Part shown: in pieces, positions 21,736-35,827 of the stretch
How the letters are laid out: the number at the start of each line of letters is the position of its first letter
Position numbering within the stretch: position 1 is the first letter of the stretch
From: Opisthocomus hoazin
Taxonomy: Eukaryota > Chordata > Aves > Opisthocomiformes > Opisthocomidae
NCBI RefSeq assembly: GCF_030867145.1
Contig: NC_134416.1
Coordinates: 92,729,183 to 92,793,182 of the forward strand
Direction: 5' to 3'
Length of the DNA: 64,000 bases
Program-made: the position numbers and the translations under genes
The notes under the pieces: model-generated
What the model saw: the letters and a program-made list of their open reading frames with translations, nothing else
Told to the model about the DNA's origin: nothing
Database searches by the model: none

Positions 21736-24700
21736 GTTCGCTACGCTGGGAAACTGCAAAAGCACTGCTGTAGGGGTACAACTCAGGCTTTTTCTGTATC
21801 TCCTAGTCCAAACAGGTTGTCAGAAGCTGATCACTAAACCATAGATATGCTTATGACATAAGCCAGCTTATGACTGGCTTCTTCCAGTTCCTTGCACAGT
21901 ATCTGCACGTTCCCTTCTTTCCTATGCTAGTCACTGCCTATTGAGCATAGTAAGTTGTTTTAAATTATGCAGTTACTTATCTATTTGCCTGCAAAGAAGT
22001 AGTAATGAAAAGCCTTCAGAGATATGATTAGCTCTAAAAGTCATGTTAGAGTTGGGAGAGAACAGAGCGAAAGAGATTTTTACCAGAATGTGGGAGAATA
22101 TGTGTATATGAAGGCTGCAAATATTTCAGCTGAGTAGGTTTTATTTTGTATTCTGTCTGGTTTCACTTATATCATAATTGAAGGGAAATGGTGAGAGAAA
22201 ACAGAGCACTTTCCCATGCTGTGTCTAAAGCTTTTTTCATGATTAAGTGTCATCATGTCTCAAGAGTACCAAAAACACTGGTGAAGGCCATCTTAATTTT
22301 GAAAAACAAATATGCATGAGAACTGGTTGTAGCTGGACACAGTTTTGAACTACAGCAGGTCTGCCATCAGTGTGAGTTTTATTGTGATGTAACCTGAAGA
22401 GCCTGCATTAGGATTTCAGAAGAAAAATAGTAAAAGATTTTTAAATCCAGCTAAAACACCGCCTCTGCGTGGAAGACTAGTCACATCACTTGTTATTGTC
22501 ACGAGTGAAAATACTACTAGGGGCATAACTATAACTTACTCCCCAAGAACAGAGCAGGTCTCTGCTCCCACTCCAACAGATGTAACTTTTGTTTATAAGT
22601 GAAAACAGAGTTGGCCCTTAACAGGAAAAGAAAGGAAGGCAAAAAAATTGCAGAGAAAAGCAAGGACCTAAGGAAAGCACAGAAGGGAAAGTGGGCCATA
22701 GAAAAACTCGTCTCCGTTTTTCTGCAGCTGATGATGCCTTATCAGGAAGCTTCTCCCATTCGTACTGACTTGTCTGTGATTGAATTAAGAACTTGTTCCC
22801 ATAGATTGAAGCATTTCATTCCCATCCCATATGACTCACTATCCAGTCATCAAGTATATGCATCAACATATATATTTGTACCTCGCGTATATATCCATAA
22901 ATCCAGTCCTAATCAAAGCAGACAGCTTTAATTGCTCAATTTACATGTATTTTGCCGTGACATTTCTATGTTCCTTTTAATTTGGTTCTGGATATTTCTG
23001 TTGTTTACAACCTAGTTTCCTTGCTAGGCTTTCAGAAACTGTCCGACACGCTTCCCCTAAGAACCCCCAGTTCTTTCCTGTCCAGTGACAGTTTGTCAGA
23101 GGAGAATATGGCTGGTGGGAGGCAAAGTGTAGCCAAAATGTAGTACTTAAGGAAGGTGAAAGCAAAAGTGTGATAGCTATCAACATGTAAATGTGAATTC
23201 AGAGTTAATAGTCTTGTCCTAAATTAGCTCTTTGACTCAGCTTAGGGTTTTAAGATCAACATATATGCCCGTTACCTCAGTTTACTTGCAAATCAGGAAA
23301 AAATTTTTGAAACAGCAAATCCTCTCTAAAATATTAGAAACTGACTTTTAAACTCCTAATGGTCACAACAAAGGCCAAGTCAGTTAAGCAATTAAGAGAT
23401 TACTATTTTATTATTATATTTTATTCACTTTAGAACTCAATCATGATACTTCACAGATTATTATCTTCTGTTAGCACATGCATTTGGACACTATTTGATA
23501 AATTTCCACTATGTTTGGACTTCAGAGGTCTCTATTCCTTACAGAGAAATCTCATAAGATTCCTATTATCAAATTTTCCCTTTTTTTGGCCTCATACTTT
23601 GACCCTGGCATTCTCAAAGTGACACTTGGCTTTTTACATGAGGCTTTAACTACAGACTGGGTTTCTAAACAATAAAATGCAGTAACTTGTAGTCCATACT
23701 TGTCCAGACTCAGAGAGACAGGCTCCACAAGCCAAATATATGCAGTAGGATAGTATAACTTAAAATATTCCAGACTAAATATTTTAAAATGAGACAAAAT
23801 AAGTATTTTGAAGCACTAACCTGTACACTATTGCTTGCTGATTCTGGAGCTTGATGTTGTTACTGCTGTAGCTCCTTGTTAAAAGATCATGAATTTTTAA
23901 TATTTTCAGACATCCTACAAATAGCACAAACAGTGTACATTGGCTCACAAATTATTTGCCGTCCTTCGGCATAAACTACTATATCTGGTGCTGTACCTTT
24001 GAAATTTGGAGTTTCAGTAGTTAAAGGAAAGCCTGCCCTTGCTAGGATCAGTTGATCAGCTGATGTCCTACCAATGTGAGACACTGCAGTAGTCCCATTT
24101 GTTCTTAGAAGCAGCTACTTCTAAGGTAAGATAAGACCTTTTTGCATAAAGCAGATGAGACATTAAGGTTCGAGAAGCATATTCTCATCGTTTTTCATAA
24201 GCTCAGCAAAACTGAACTGTGCAAATGCTAAACTTTCTTCTGGATAGCAATTGCTGGCCCAGGATGTCTTAGGGAGTACCAGGCTTCTAGAAGAGATGGT
24301 CTGCTAATAAGATTCTCCAGTGCCATTTATTAACACTCGTGTTGCTTAATCCCTGAGCCCCATATGCACCCAAATTAAGAGCATTTGCTCTGATTTGATT
24401 ATTTACTTTTTTAAAGCATAATATTTTGTACAATGGGTATTTCTAGCTATATGGAATAAGAATATCAGGCTCAGGACAGTAGTAATAATAGGAATTATTA
24501 CTATTACTATTCCATGGATAAAGCTGCTGAGACCTGTGGGAATGACACTGGTATCAGGTAATTGCAGAGAGCACAAGAAAGGCACACCAGTTGAAGGCAC
24601 CTTGCTCCGTCCCCCTCCAGGAAGATAGTAGGGTGGGCTGAGACAAGGAGGACCAGCTGCAGGGAGTGAGGTAGGCAGGATGCCTGGGAGGACAACATAA

Positions 24701-25354
24701 GCTACCCTGTTGAAAGTCTCATTTATGCTCTAGAGTTTCTTTGCCCACATCTCCAGGGAATAAGCAGATAGCTGAAATAAGAGCTTATAGCAGGACAGGT
24801 TCACCCTCTGCAACAAGGCATTGCTGCTTTTCCGAGGTACCTGTATTTGCCAGATCTCCATGCTTCTACCTCCTTGGACAGGCTCTCACCAAATTCAGAG
24901 AACAACATAAACATTATGTATGACATCTGCTGTATTCATCAGGCTTTCCAGAGGTTTGGGAGGTTTTTTTGAGCAATGGGAATGTTGTTAACTATAGGAT
25001 TAAACTCAGTAGGATATTCAGCTCTACAGACCACTTAGCAATTTAGTATCACTCAACCTTCAGCGCAGAGATCAGACTACATCCTACGCAGAAATGTTCA
25101 TGATATCAAACACAGAAGTGTATCAAATCACCTGCCTAAACATTAAAACCAGTAGTGCAGATAAGGAAGTATCAAAGCTGGATTTATTATTCCAAGCAGA
25201 AAAATGAGATTTCTATTTTGAAAAGATAGAAAAAGACTTGTAGCTCAGGAGCCTGAGGAAAGCTCTGTTAAAAATATCTTGCAATTACATTACTCCAGAT
25301 GTCTGTATCAGATGATTTCATGTTCCAGTGAGAAGTTTATCATGTTCTCTGTGT

Positions 25355-25395
25355 CACAAACAAGTAAACTGAGAGGTCACACAAGCTATTTCTGG
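25355..25395 (-). mobile_element. Possible MIR remnant
   Basis: ACAAACAAGTAAACTGAG followed directly by AGGTCACACAAGCTA resembles the MIR complement (acagatgaggaaactgag ... aaggtcacacagctagt) with about 30 central bases missing. It is short and could be coincidence. Confidence 0.35.
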
Positions 25396-28300
25396 AGTCT
25401 TTGGGAGGATCTGAAGGAGCCTAACTGTCAGCTGACCAATGAGGAGGACATCACTGTTCTTCAAATTTGCTTTCCAAATTGTTTTATCTGGCTTACATAG
25501 GGACAAAACATTTTGTGAAACAAGTGAATCATTGAAACATATGATACTCATGTCAATGAGGAACAAGCATTGTACACTACTACTCTTACTGTCGTCTGCA
25601 AAATTAAAGACTGAGCAAAATACTTCTCTCGGTCAGTAAGACATGAAAGCTTTGATTCTTTTCTAGCTTTACTCTGGGATTCTATTAGCAGAGAATTTAT
25701 GTATAAAAGTACCACTTACTCTTTTAAAGTTAAATCTAATGACCCCACTCATGTAAAATTACCAGAGTAAAAATAAATTTGCAATTTGGATCTACTACTG
25801 TGGTTGACACATTTCTAAGAAGGAAACCCTCAGGATGCAGATGTTCTCTCTGAGTCATGACTTAGAGGTGGAAGAGCAGGCCATGAACATGGTAACATTG
25901 CATGCTGAAGCTAATAATTTTATATCAATTGCAATTAAGCTCTGAATTCCAAGCATCCAGGACAATTTGCAGTGGTAAGACTGAGAAGCTATGACACAGA
26001 GGAAGACAAAAACTGTCCATTTTCATGAGGGAAGTTAGTAATTTTGCAATATTTAATAAGATATTACTAGGAACCAGGTCATAAACCAAAAAGAGATGCA
26101 TGTATTATGGAATTATCTATAAGCAAATAGACAATCACAGAAGTGTATTTTAACATCAAAAACCATCCTGTAACATCACTGCTGGGACAGGACATTTTAT
26201 AATCCATTGCTAGGTGCAAGTGAATGCTATCCCATCTGTGCACACATGTGTGTGCATGTACTTCCATTTTTTCGTGGTACAAAAGCTATTCATCAATGTG
26301 ACTCTATATGACATGGTTACTGAGAGCCACTGGAAAAAACCATTTGCACTACCCTCATGTTTCCTGTTTTCTGCATCAAGATTTGTGTTTGCAGATGACA
26401 TAAATTCCCAGGCTCTGTAACAAAGCAATTAGGTGATATGTGACCACGTATAGTAAGGAGGAATTAAAAACTATATATGAAGACTTATTCAGCTACCAGA
26501 AAGAAGCAACAACCTGACTCATGCTACCTCTGAAAGCAACTAGTGTCTGCTTTTAGAGCAAGTCACTGTGTGGACACTCTTTTTCTGGAGTAAGAGTATT
26601 GGCATAGAGGGTTTACACAACCCGCACTCTCACCCCTGGAAAAATAAAACCCGCTTTGCAGCATTTATACCAGGGCAAATATTTTGTAGATTCTGGACAA
26701 GTTCTTGCACGAGTGATGGCAGGTTATTGCAATACGCTGTGATGCTGAATGTTGCAGTTCATAAGAATAAGGTCTATGAGTGCAACCAAATAAAAAATCA
26801 TGTGTCATTAAACATCAGTTTTGCGATCAAATAGTAAAATAATGATAAAAATCAATCCATTAGTTCAATGGATACTTCATTGTATACTGGTACGTACTTC
26901 TTTTAACATACTAACTTTTCTTAATAGCACGTGGATATGCTATCCTTCTTCCTCAAAATTGGATGATTTCTAATAAGCCCAACTACTCCTGATGTGAGCA
27001 GCACTTACGGCATTTCTTTCTCAAATCCAAAAGATATAATTTAAATCACATATTGTAAATAGCAGAAGAAACATGCTGCTTGAACTTGTCCATGGATTTA
27101 TAAGAAAGTGACAAACCTGGTTTTCCACTGCACTGATGTAAACAAATTAGCCATACACACACCCCGTCAGCTATTGAGGGACTTAAAAGACATTCAGCAC
27201 TTCACTGTAAAGTCTTAGCCTAAAGTCACGAGATTTTTAAAGGTAAAGAGATACAGTAATTGCTGCATAGCTCAGGAAGGGAAATGCCATCTGTTCTGCT
27301 ACTTAAAACAACACTGCACACCTAGTCAGATGAAGTATTTGATCTGAATTGTCCTATATACAAAGAACTACGCAGAATATATGTACACCATAGAAACAGT
27401 CCACACCAAATTACTTCTGCCCACATTAAATCCAAAGCCTGAACTTCTTAGACGTGTTCTACAGGGACACCGATGCTGATTAGACGTGACACAGGAATAA
27501 AATAGACACACTTGAAAATACTGAATACTGCTCCTGGACTCGCGCTGGAAAGCCTGTACAGCTGCTGTGAAAACCAAATGAATACACTGCTCTGGATCTG
27601 CACTAAAGGAAAGATCTTAATGTCGTGCTTGGTCAAATAAAGCAAGGCCCCTTATACTACCTCCCTGGTGAAAGAACCAGGTGAAGGAGGCGCAGCTTGA
27701 GAGTAAATGATATTTACTTTTAAAAGAACCTGTTTCCACTACCAAGGCAGAGCGTGGAAACAAGACTTACATTTTGAAACGTAACACATCACAACTTCTT
27801 ACAGGAATAAAATCACACAGAAGCAACCATACCTGATGTATTAACCTCTGATAGTTCACTCTGCATTAGTTCCACCTAAAATATTCACGGCGTCAGAGTG
27901 CTAACCCACCTGTTTTACATTCCCTCTCTGGGTGGTCTGGATTTCCAGCCTAAGACTTTCTCTTCTTTTTCCCTAGGAAAACTGCATTTTAAGAATAAAT
28001 TTCTTAATAAATTGTTTCAAAGACAAAATATTTATTACATTTTAAAAGTGAAGGGTAATCCTCCTATACCATCACATTCAGTGAGATGCAGACACATATC
28101 TGGAGGAGTGCAGGATTAACACAGCCATATCTTCCAGATGAGGTAGCACAATTCCATTTGCTTTTAGAAGTGCCCGTATGTCTGTTTTCCACGTTCTTCT
28201 AATGAATATTGCATATGGGTTTTAATGCAATGCCATAGTGTGGGTAGGTGTAATGGCTATAGGGTAGTGCATTACTGCTGAAAAGCCAAGTAGATGTGGC

Positions 28301-29900
28301 CAAAGTTGAAGAAATGGTGCCCCCGTGGAACATAAACAGCTCTAGGAAAACTAACAGTTCAGCAAGTTTTAGAAAGTACTATGAAATTCTCTCCTTTGTT
28401 GTTACTGTCAAAATATGCTTGCATGTTCTCTGTCAGGCATTTCACTTTGTTGACTGAAGGAGATGTTTTGCAGTCCTGAATAAAAAAAAAAAACAAAACC
28501 AAAATCCAACACGTCTTGTTTACAGTTTCACTGCCTTCATGAAGCATTCCAGATCACACCATCAAAAAAGAGCACAGCGAACCCTCTGTTCTACACATTG
28601 TGAAATCAAATAATTATGGAGCCCAAGATATTCCCTAACTTTTTCGTAACTAATCAAATGAATTGTAGTTTGGTTTGCAAAGCATTCTTTGCATCTGCCC
28701 TGCAAACCCTTTATTAAGCTGAAGCTAAGGAAAGACAGAACTCAAAGTAACCACCATTGAAAGGAAGATGTTAGCTGACATTTCATGCGTTCTATTCAGT
28801 ATCAATTATCTGCAGGAAAGACATTGTCCTTTTTTGCTCTGGCTGCCTAGTTATGCATTTATTGATCAGGGTATTGAGACTGAAAAAACAGGGACAGTAA
28901 AACAACATTGCATATAACACACCAGGTACTCCAAGACTACGATGTCAGTTTGATGTGGAGGACATTTCATTTTTACATCATATTTGAAGTATAGCAAGTT
29001 TCCATCCAATTGCTAAGAATAAACTACATTGCAATTTCAGTGAAAGCCCTGAGGCTTCAGTCATCTACAAATATGTTTGAAACTTTCCACAACCCAGCAG
29101 ACATTTGGTCTGCCTATTTTTTCTGATTTTTTTAATCTGAAGAAAATGAAAAAGCTGTTTCATTTATTCTTTTAAGGCTGCTCAGAAGTCTTGCTTGTGA
29201 TATATATGTTTGCACTAGAAAACACAAGGACAACTCAAAGTCAGGTCTATACCTCATGGAATAGACCGTTTCCCCAGTCCATTTGCTACAGCTCACACTC
29301 TAGAGGACTGTAAGGGACGAATAGCAGGGTTCCTTGCACAAATCGCGTGGAATCAACCTCAGCTGCCCTCCTATGAATAATGGGAGCTATTGCAGTGAGG
29401 TGATGGCAATGGTAGCAATATACTACTTTGTAGCTCCCACTCTGGAACAAGGCAGCGAAGGAAAAAATAATTCAGCTCTTGTGACATTTGCTCTTCTCTC
29501 TCTTAGCCCCACCACAGTTATAGTAATGAACTATTTATGCTAGTGCAGCTAACAGTCCCTTAAGCACAAGGAGTCATCAGCCGTCATAAGGGCATTTTTT
29601 TTAAGTGAGAAAGAGAAACAAACAGTTGCCTTCAACAGATTGTCAACCTAAAGGATTCATTACGCACAGCTTCTCTGCAGGTAGTTGCTGTTATGAATTG
29701 AGGGCATGTATAAAAGCACAGGTACAGCTAAGAGCGGTGGATGTAGTAAAAATATTGTTGTCCATCACTCCCATTCACCTTTTTCATTATTCTTCAGTTT
29801 TTAGTATGACAGGGAATTATTTAAAGGCACATTCATGTTATCATAGCCAAATTATCATATTCTGCTTTCAGGCACTGTGGAGATTTGATAACGGGATTGC

Positions 29901-29975
29901 CCCGGCAGGGGGGCTGGACCCAGACAATCTTTAAGGTCTCTTTCAACTCAAACCATTCTACGATTCTGTGATTCT
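29901..29975 (+). mobile_element. CR1 LINE 3' terminal fragment
   Basis: GGCAGGGGGGCTGG, AATCTTTAAGGTCTC, TCAACTCAAACCATTCTA and the tail CGATTCTGTGATTCT match the last ~75 bases of an avian CR1. Only the 3'UTR end is present, an extreme 5' truncation. Confidence 0.8.
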
Positions 29976-30960
29976 AACATTTCTTGAGGTCATATTTCTC
30001 CAGACTATTGAAAATAAAGACCAGATTTTCAGTTCTAGACAAAATTCACACTGAAAAAGGAAAAGGCTGTAGCAGGGGTATAGAGGCTACTACGGTATCT
30101 CTCCTCATTTCTCATTCCTGTGTATACTCGAAAGCAGCTCTGCCTTGCTCAGACTAACGGGAGTAATACAGACCTGAACTTAAAACAGAGGTTTACAATA
30201 ACATCAGCATGAGAACCACTGTATTCTAGTCATAACTGAGTTCAGCTAAGTTGATTCTGCATTAAAATTTTCCTAAAAATTCAGCAGTTTGATCCAGGAC
30301 TGTAGCCTGTGTCTAGAATCTCACAGCTTTAACATTTCAGTGCACTAAATGCAGAAACATTTAAGGTATCTCCTTGAAAAGCAAGCTGCCTGAGTAAAAA
30401 TACTTCACCATACCAAGTATTGGAGGAACCAAAGAAGCCACCAGAATATCAAGCTTACTGAATCCCTGGATCTCTTTGAAAATGCTTTGAAATATTTGGA
30501 GGGTTTTATGATTTTTCTTAACTAGTCCTGTAATGCTTAGTTTAGTTCATTATACCCTTGCAATCTTCAAAAACTGTTATTGATATCTGGGGGACGGGGA
30601 GTAATATCTTTAGGTTTCCAGCTGCTAGTGGATATGATAAATTATTATCAATACTCATTGGACTTTGTCAGGTATCAAGCAACTCCAGTTTCTCAGAAAC
30701 CCTATTGTTCTTATGTTCACGTGACAGCCACAAACATCACTGCTATTCTTCTGGTTACTCAAACACACAATGGTCATCTTCACAAAGTTAGCATCTACCT
30801 ATAGCTAAGACACACTGGTGTTTCCCAAAACTACAGTCACTGTTTTATGTATAGGGAAAAAAACCAAACAATAGTGGCACAGAAGAAATCATGTGACTGT
30901 TAAATAATTTTAAAGTCATTTTTTATCCACTTGCCCATTGTTCCTCAATGGTCAAAAATC
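29976..30960. other. Unique non-coding sequence
   Basis: No recognised repeat or gene. Two overlapping open frames around 30558-30804 lack coding character. Confidence 0.55.
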
Positions 30961-31096
30961 ATTAAGTGCCTACTCCCATCACCAGACTAATTTATCATCA
31001 GTATTCAAGAACTGACCAGGTTACATATCTCTTTGCAGAGTACAGTAAAGTCTTGGTGAAATGTAGTAAAGAAGACAAATACAGCTCAAAAACATA
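30961..31096. repeat. Tandem duplication, copy 1 (136 bp)
   Basis: Starts ATTAAGTGCCTACTCCCATC and is followed by copy 2 at an offset of 136 bases. Shared blocks include ACCAGACTAA, TTATCATCAGT, ATCTCTTTGCA and TACAGTAAAGTC. Several substitutions separate the copies, so the duplication is not recent. Confidence 0.85.
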
Positions 31097-31228
31097 AATA
31101 AGTGCCTACTTCTATCACCAGACTAACTTATCATCAGTTCCAAGAGCCATTCAGGTTACAAATCTCTTTGCAAATTACAGTAAAGTCATAATGAAATGCA
31201 GTAAAGAGCAAAAATACAGGTAAAAAAA
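31097..31228. repeat. Tandem duplication, copy 2
   Basis: Starts ATAAGTGCCTACTTCTATC and follows copy 1 in register to about AAATACAGGTAAAAA. It has small indels relative to copy 1. Confidence 0.85.
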
Positions 31229-33192
31229 GCTACTTACATATTTCAAATAGATCACAAGGATGGTATGTTCCATATCATTGAATGCTAATTATTTTCTGTT
31301 GAGGGAAAAATCAGAAAAATTGTCTGCTAACTTTCTGATTTTAACCACTTCACTGTAAAAAAAAAAATAAAAAAGAAAAATTAAGAAACAGTCTGTATCT
31401 TTATTGGTGAGCTCACATTTAACAAGTTTCCTTCAGAAATAATTATGGATTCTTTAAAGAAATACTGAATCATCTAGCCAAGTAAGAAAACCATTTCTAC
31501 AAAAAAAGGTTAAAAGAAAAAGTTTCTGACAAGTACAACAAAGAGATAGCAGTATGTTTATAAAACTATACTTTAAAAAAAAAAAAACAATGGCAGACGA
31601 TATATTTGAATATGCTATTATGCCTTGGCTTCAGCACTCAAGCTCAAGATAAACAAGAACAAAAAAAATCCATATATAGATATCTACTGTAAGCTAAAAA
31701 GATGGTGGAATATGATATAGATGAGATAGTTAGTGAGAGCAGCATGAAAAAATTGCACCAGAGGGTAAAAACTAATGATTGACAAATATTAGGCACCAAA
31801 AGAACTACATGTAAAAGAAAAAAGCAGGACTTGTTGAGAAGTGAAGAGCAGTGAGAGGAGATGAGCCGAGCATATGTTTTTTTAATGAGGTGTTAAGTAG
31901 ATCAGCTGGAGAGGTTGGATAATGACTGTGCTGATGAGTTAGCCAGGGGTGCGAAAAAAGCTAAATAACATGACATTAGGGAAACTCAGGAGAGCAGTGA
32001 AACACGAGGTGATATAGCTTCTGAGAAAAAAAGTGAGCTACTTGGGCCACTCACATAACTTTTAGTGATGCTAGAGCTGCAAGGACTCAGCATCTCCTTA
32101 AGGTAATACATAAAAAAAAGCATGCACAAATTTAGCGAAAAAAATCCGACCTTACAACAACTCTTTCGCTCCCAGAGAAATCTTCTGAAAATGTAAGTGC
32201 TTTGTTACTCTTCCTATCTTTGGATCTTGGCTAAACAGTTAAGCAGTACAGCTGAATGTAGCTCATCAGCTAAACTGTACTGAAGTTAATGCAGAAGTGT
32301 CCTGGCCAGTCCTTGTAAAGAAGCAGGTATTCACCTGAAAGAGTCCTGGGCAATGTCAGATGTTCTAAATGCTCCATAGAAGTAGATCACAATAGCAAAG
32401 AAATAAACACAGAGTAAGATTATGAGTTTTCTACCTTCTGACATTTACCAAAATTGTGTCCTCTAGACAGTAGGGGATAGGACATTCAATTAAGCCAGTC
32501 TTCATATAATAGCTACCAGCTCCTCAACACAGAAGGATGGGATGTGCTTCTGTGGTTCATCTGTTCCATGTCTGGATATTTTCATGTACCCGCAGTAGCA
32601 CCAGGCATCTCCTAGCTTTTCCTTTGCGCTGCCATTCTACTCTATGTCCCTAACTGTAGTGTCCCTCTGGAGAACTGGGGGGACAAATGTACCACCAAGG
32701 CAGCACCACACTTGTGCACCATGTCAATGGAGCAGTGGGAGAATTAAAAAAAGAACAACTAGGATTTGCTTCATTGTGTATCAGAATTAAAAAAAAAAAA
32801 AATCAAACCAAACCTGTGGGAACACTGTAATGGGAAACAGAGCAAGCAGGAGCATTGTCAGGTTGTGCAAAAATAAATTTTAAAACTGTCTAAAATAACT
32901 AGCGGTTGTTTGAAGGAACTTGACAGTGACAAAGGCAGAGGAAGTTTGTGGTGGGTGTTCAAGGATGGCAAGGAACAGGATATGTTTATGTGTAGAGATG
33001 CTAAATATAAACCCCAAGGTGCAGCAGAGATGAAAGACAGCTCATCAACGGTATCTATAGAAGGTCAGGGTGCAGTATAAAAGTAGGGAAAAAGACATAG
33101 GAGATAACAGAGAGAGATTTTATGCCACTACCCAGTGGTTTTATTGGGCCAATATTTAAAAATACATAAAAGCTGCCCTTACAAACCTAACT
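31229..33192. other. Unique A-rich sequence
   Basis: Several A-rich runs (31347-31380, 31575-31586 and about 32788-32802) and no gene or recognised repeat. The region lies just downstream, on the minus strand, of the candidate two-exon gene. Confidence 0.5.
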
Positions 33193-33198
33193 TTTATT
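33193..33198 (-). terminator. Possible polyadenylation signal
   Basis: AATAAA on the minus strand, about 470 bases beyond the stop of the candidate terminal exon at 33666. AATAAA hexamers are common by chance in AT-rich DNA, so its value depends on the gene model being real. Confidence 0.2.
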
Positions 33199-33665
33199 TG
33201 TACCAGAATCACAGACAACACAAGCTGAAGAACTGGTGACCCACACTGCCAAAGTGTTACTCTGCATAAACAGTATGTTACAGAATAAATGTGCATTTAA
33301 ATTCAGTTCAACATTATTGGACTGGGGCTGCTCATCAGAAGAGATGAATGGAAATATTCAGATTTCAGACTTGTCATTTTTTTCCTGTGATGGAAGTGAA
33401 GATGGCTCTCAGTTCTGAAAAAGTTGTCAAACACTGCCACAAAATTAGAAGAAAGGGCTGTTTAAATACATAAAGTAAAATTTCCTTTAAAATAGAGTTT
33501 GAAATACTACTGGCATGACAACCTACATCATACCAAACTTAGGATTGAACATGAAGTTTCGTTTCAAAGAAAATTTTTGAAGTTTCATGGCCTGTCACTT
33601 ATATCATAAAAGAAGGCATGACATACGAGTTTGACATTAAAGCAAAGTCATTTACACATTAATTG

Positions 33666-34066
33666 TTACACAAAGGCTAGGCATAGATATTCATCAGGCA
33701 ATGTAAAACTACTAAAGAAGGTTCTGACCATGTGACTCAGTTTTTTGTTTCCTTTCACAGCTGACCTGTTGATAGGCAAAACTGTGTTTATCAGCCTCTC
33801 AGCATAGACACCTCCCTTCACTACCTGCTGCAACTGTGGTTTTAATTCATCAAGCAACTGGGTTTTTAATTCATCAGATGATCCATTTCTGACCATAGCT
33901 CTTTCCAAGTCAGTTTCTTGAGTCTTATTTTTCAGGTAAGAATCCAATGGTCCTTGTTTCAAGTGATTGTGACAACGAAATCCATACAGAAAGCTCAAAT
34001 GCAGACAGTCTGCTCTTAACTGCTTGTTTATCTCGAGCATCATAACCACTTTTAATCCAGAATCAA
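33666..34066 (-). CDS. Candidate terminal coding exon of an unidentified minus-strand gene
   Basis: An open frame of 135 codons from the ATG at 34073 ends in TAA at 33666. Its composition is protein-like: leucine, lysine and acidic residues are balanced, with a charged amphipathic stretch DELKTQLLDELKPQLQQ that may form a coiled coil. A possible acceptor, ATTTCTAATCAATGCCAG, ends at 34067 and contains a branch-point-like CTAAT. If it is used, the exon starts at 34066 and its phase matches the donor at 35903. Upstream minus-strand sequence has pyrimidine-rich patches. A competing strong donor (CAG|GTAGTG) inside the frame near 33834 would instead make this an internal exon. I do not recognise the protein family. 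Chance frames of similar length occur in this window, so length alone is weak evidence. Confidence 0.27.
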
Positions 34067-34658
34067 CTGGCATTGATTAGAAATGCAAGGTAATTTCAAA
34101 GGGGATAAGTAGGGAAGATGAGCAGGTGTAGAGGAGGGTGTGAACAACAACACTTCTCAGATCTAGCTTCACAAATGTCCTGTGAAGAAAGCACTGACTG
34201 CACAGTGAGCTGATGAAATAGCAAGATGAGCAGACTGACTTCTGTTGTTTCTGCTACTACACCCATCTTGGCAGCTACAAAGTATTAAAATCTACTAAAA
34301 GAGAGTTTCCTAACACAGGTCTTTCCACATCAACTGGAGCACCAGCTCAGCTGTGCTCACTCTGCCTCAGGAAGGAATTGACAAATTCAAAGTTAAAGAA
34401 ACAGGGGAGGAAAAAGGGGGAGGGATGCTGAGGAAAAGAAAGAACAAAAACATCCAACAACAGCAAATAAACTAGAGAAGATTTCAATTTCCATTTCAAA
34501 TAGAAATACTGAACATTTTCCCAGGAAGCATGGCTTTATGGGCCACCTGAAAAATGTGTATGTTTTATTTTATTATTATGCTATGTAGTCTCCAGGACAT
34601 TATGTGGCCAGAGGAGACTGCAGCATGAAGTAGATAGTGAGGTCCACTAGTTTAGTAG

Positions 34659-34721
34659 TATTCAATAGTTTTAGAGATATATTCAGTAGTTTTAGAGTAA
34701 TATTCAGTAGTTCTTAATCAG
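34659..34721. repeat. Short tandem repeat, three 21-bp units
   Basis: Units at 34659-34679, 34680-34700 and 34701-34721 share TATTCARTAGTTTTAGAG, with the third diverging at its end. A small minisatellite, probably from replication slippage. Confidence 0.85.
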
Positions 34722-35804
34722 AACACAGAGACCAGCAGACAGGCCACCTGTGATGAAAGGGAAGTAGAAAAACTGAGCTTGCTATTGTTCTTAAAACTGT
34801 TACGCACATATCTGACAGCAACGAACTTAGATCAAAGCAGGGTATGGGCGGGATCAGAAAGAAATAGCCACCGAAGCAGGAAAAGAAGACGTGCAAAGAC
34901 CTACAAGCTAACTAGCCACAGGGACATAAAATTGGTATTGACAAAAGCTGTAAAACAATGGCACTCCGTAGTATCAAAGACATCGTTTTATTTCAGAACA
35001 ACAGAAGAGATGGAAACATTAAAGTGTTTAACAAATGAGAAGGTTGTAATGAAATATAAAGATGTAACACTGAGAGCCTCTTGCACGATTAAAGTTGCAA
35101 ATACTCAACAAGGAAAGATAAGACATTTTTGATGTTTTCACCTTCATAGAAATTATTTAGCCTAAACAAATAGGTGGCACAATAAAAAAGCAGTCCTGCT
35201 ATTACATATGGGGAGCAGAAGTAGAACTGGGGTACCCTTTTGCTTCGCATTGATTACTGCATTTAATTTCAGGGACTGTTAAATATAAAAAGCAGGCATC
35301 CTTCATGAGTTTTGGTTTTCCCACTCCAGGCTGCTGTCATGCTAATAGATCCATATACAGGGAGTGATGTGCACTATTGTTTGTATGCCAGTCATAGTCA
35401 CCTCGGGCCAGACAACCCTGTTTTACAGAGAGCCCAAGAGAGCTGGTAATCACAAAAACCTTCCCTTGGATGCTCCTGAACATCGATCTCTCCATCAGTG
35501 GGAAAGTTAGGTAAGCCAAAGGGCTCTCCCCTGACCACCAAACTCGGGCCTAGACAAAACACTGCAGATATATCATCTCCATGCCTCTCCGGCAGGGAAT
35601 CTTGAACAGATTCTCCTGTTTTCTAAACAAGCAAGTTTCAGTCAGGGCTTTAATCCAGCTAGGGCAATCACAGTTTTCATTTTCTAAACCAAGTTGTTTA
35701 GCCATGTGAAACACAGAAAGCAATGCATATGGTCACATGTCAATGGAAAATCATCAAAGAACCCTTTCTTCTGACACTGAAATATAAGCTTTATTAGACC
35801 ATTT
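34722..35804. other. Unique sequence (possible intron of the candidate gene)
   Basis: Between the two candidate exons. It contains a 117-codon plus-strand open frame (34779-35132) rich in K, R and T without clear coding character. No recognised repeat. Confidence 0.45.
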
Positions 35805-35827
35805 GGGGGGACGGGGGGGGAGGGGGG
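35805..35827 (+). other. Poly-G tract with G-quadruplex potential
   Basis: Runs of 6, 8 and 6 G separated by AC and A. The long runs can supply four G-tracts. It lies about 75 bases beyond the candidate donor at 35903, inside the putative intron. Confidence 0.6.

Larger units (their letters stand above)
18351..29900. other. Unique non-coding sequence
   Basis: Long repeat-poor stretch, with no open frame over 60 codons between about 17.6 and 21.1 kb. Features inside it listed separately are an exon-like segment at 21653-21735 and a possible MIR remnant near 25.37 kb. A short near-palindrome (AGTAATAAT ... ATTATTACT) lies near 24480. I recognise nothing else. Confidence 0.5.

Noticed and set aside
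30961..31228. CRISPR-like direct repeats
   Set aside because: Only two long diverged copies with no short repeat-spacer structure. The genome context is a vertebrate.
34779..35132. 117-codon plus-strand open frame as a gene
   Set aside because: No splice sites or domain, composition biased to K/R/T from purine-rich sequence, and it overlaps the putative intron of the opposite-strand model.
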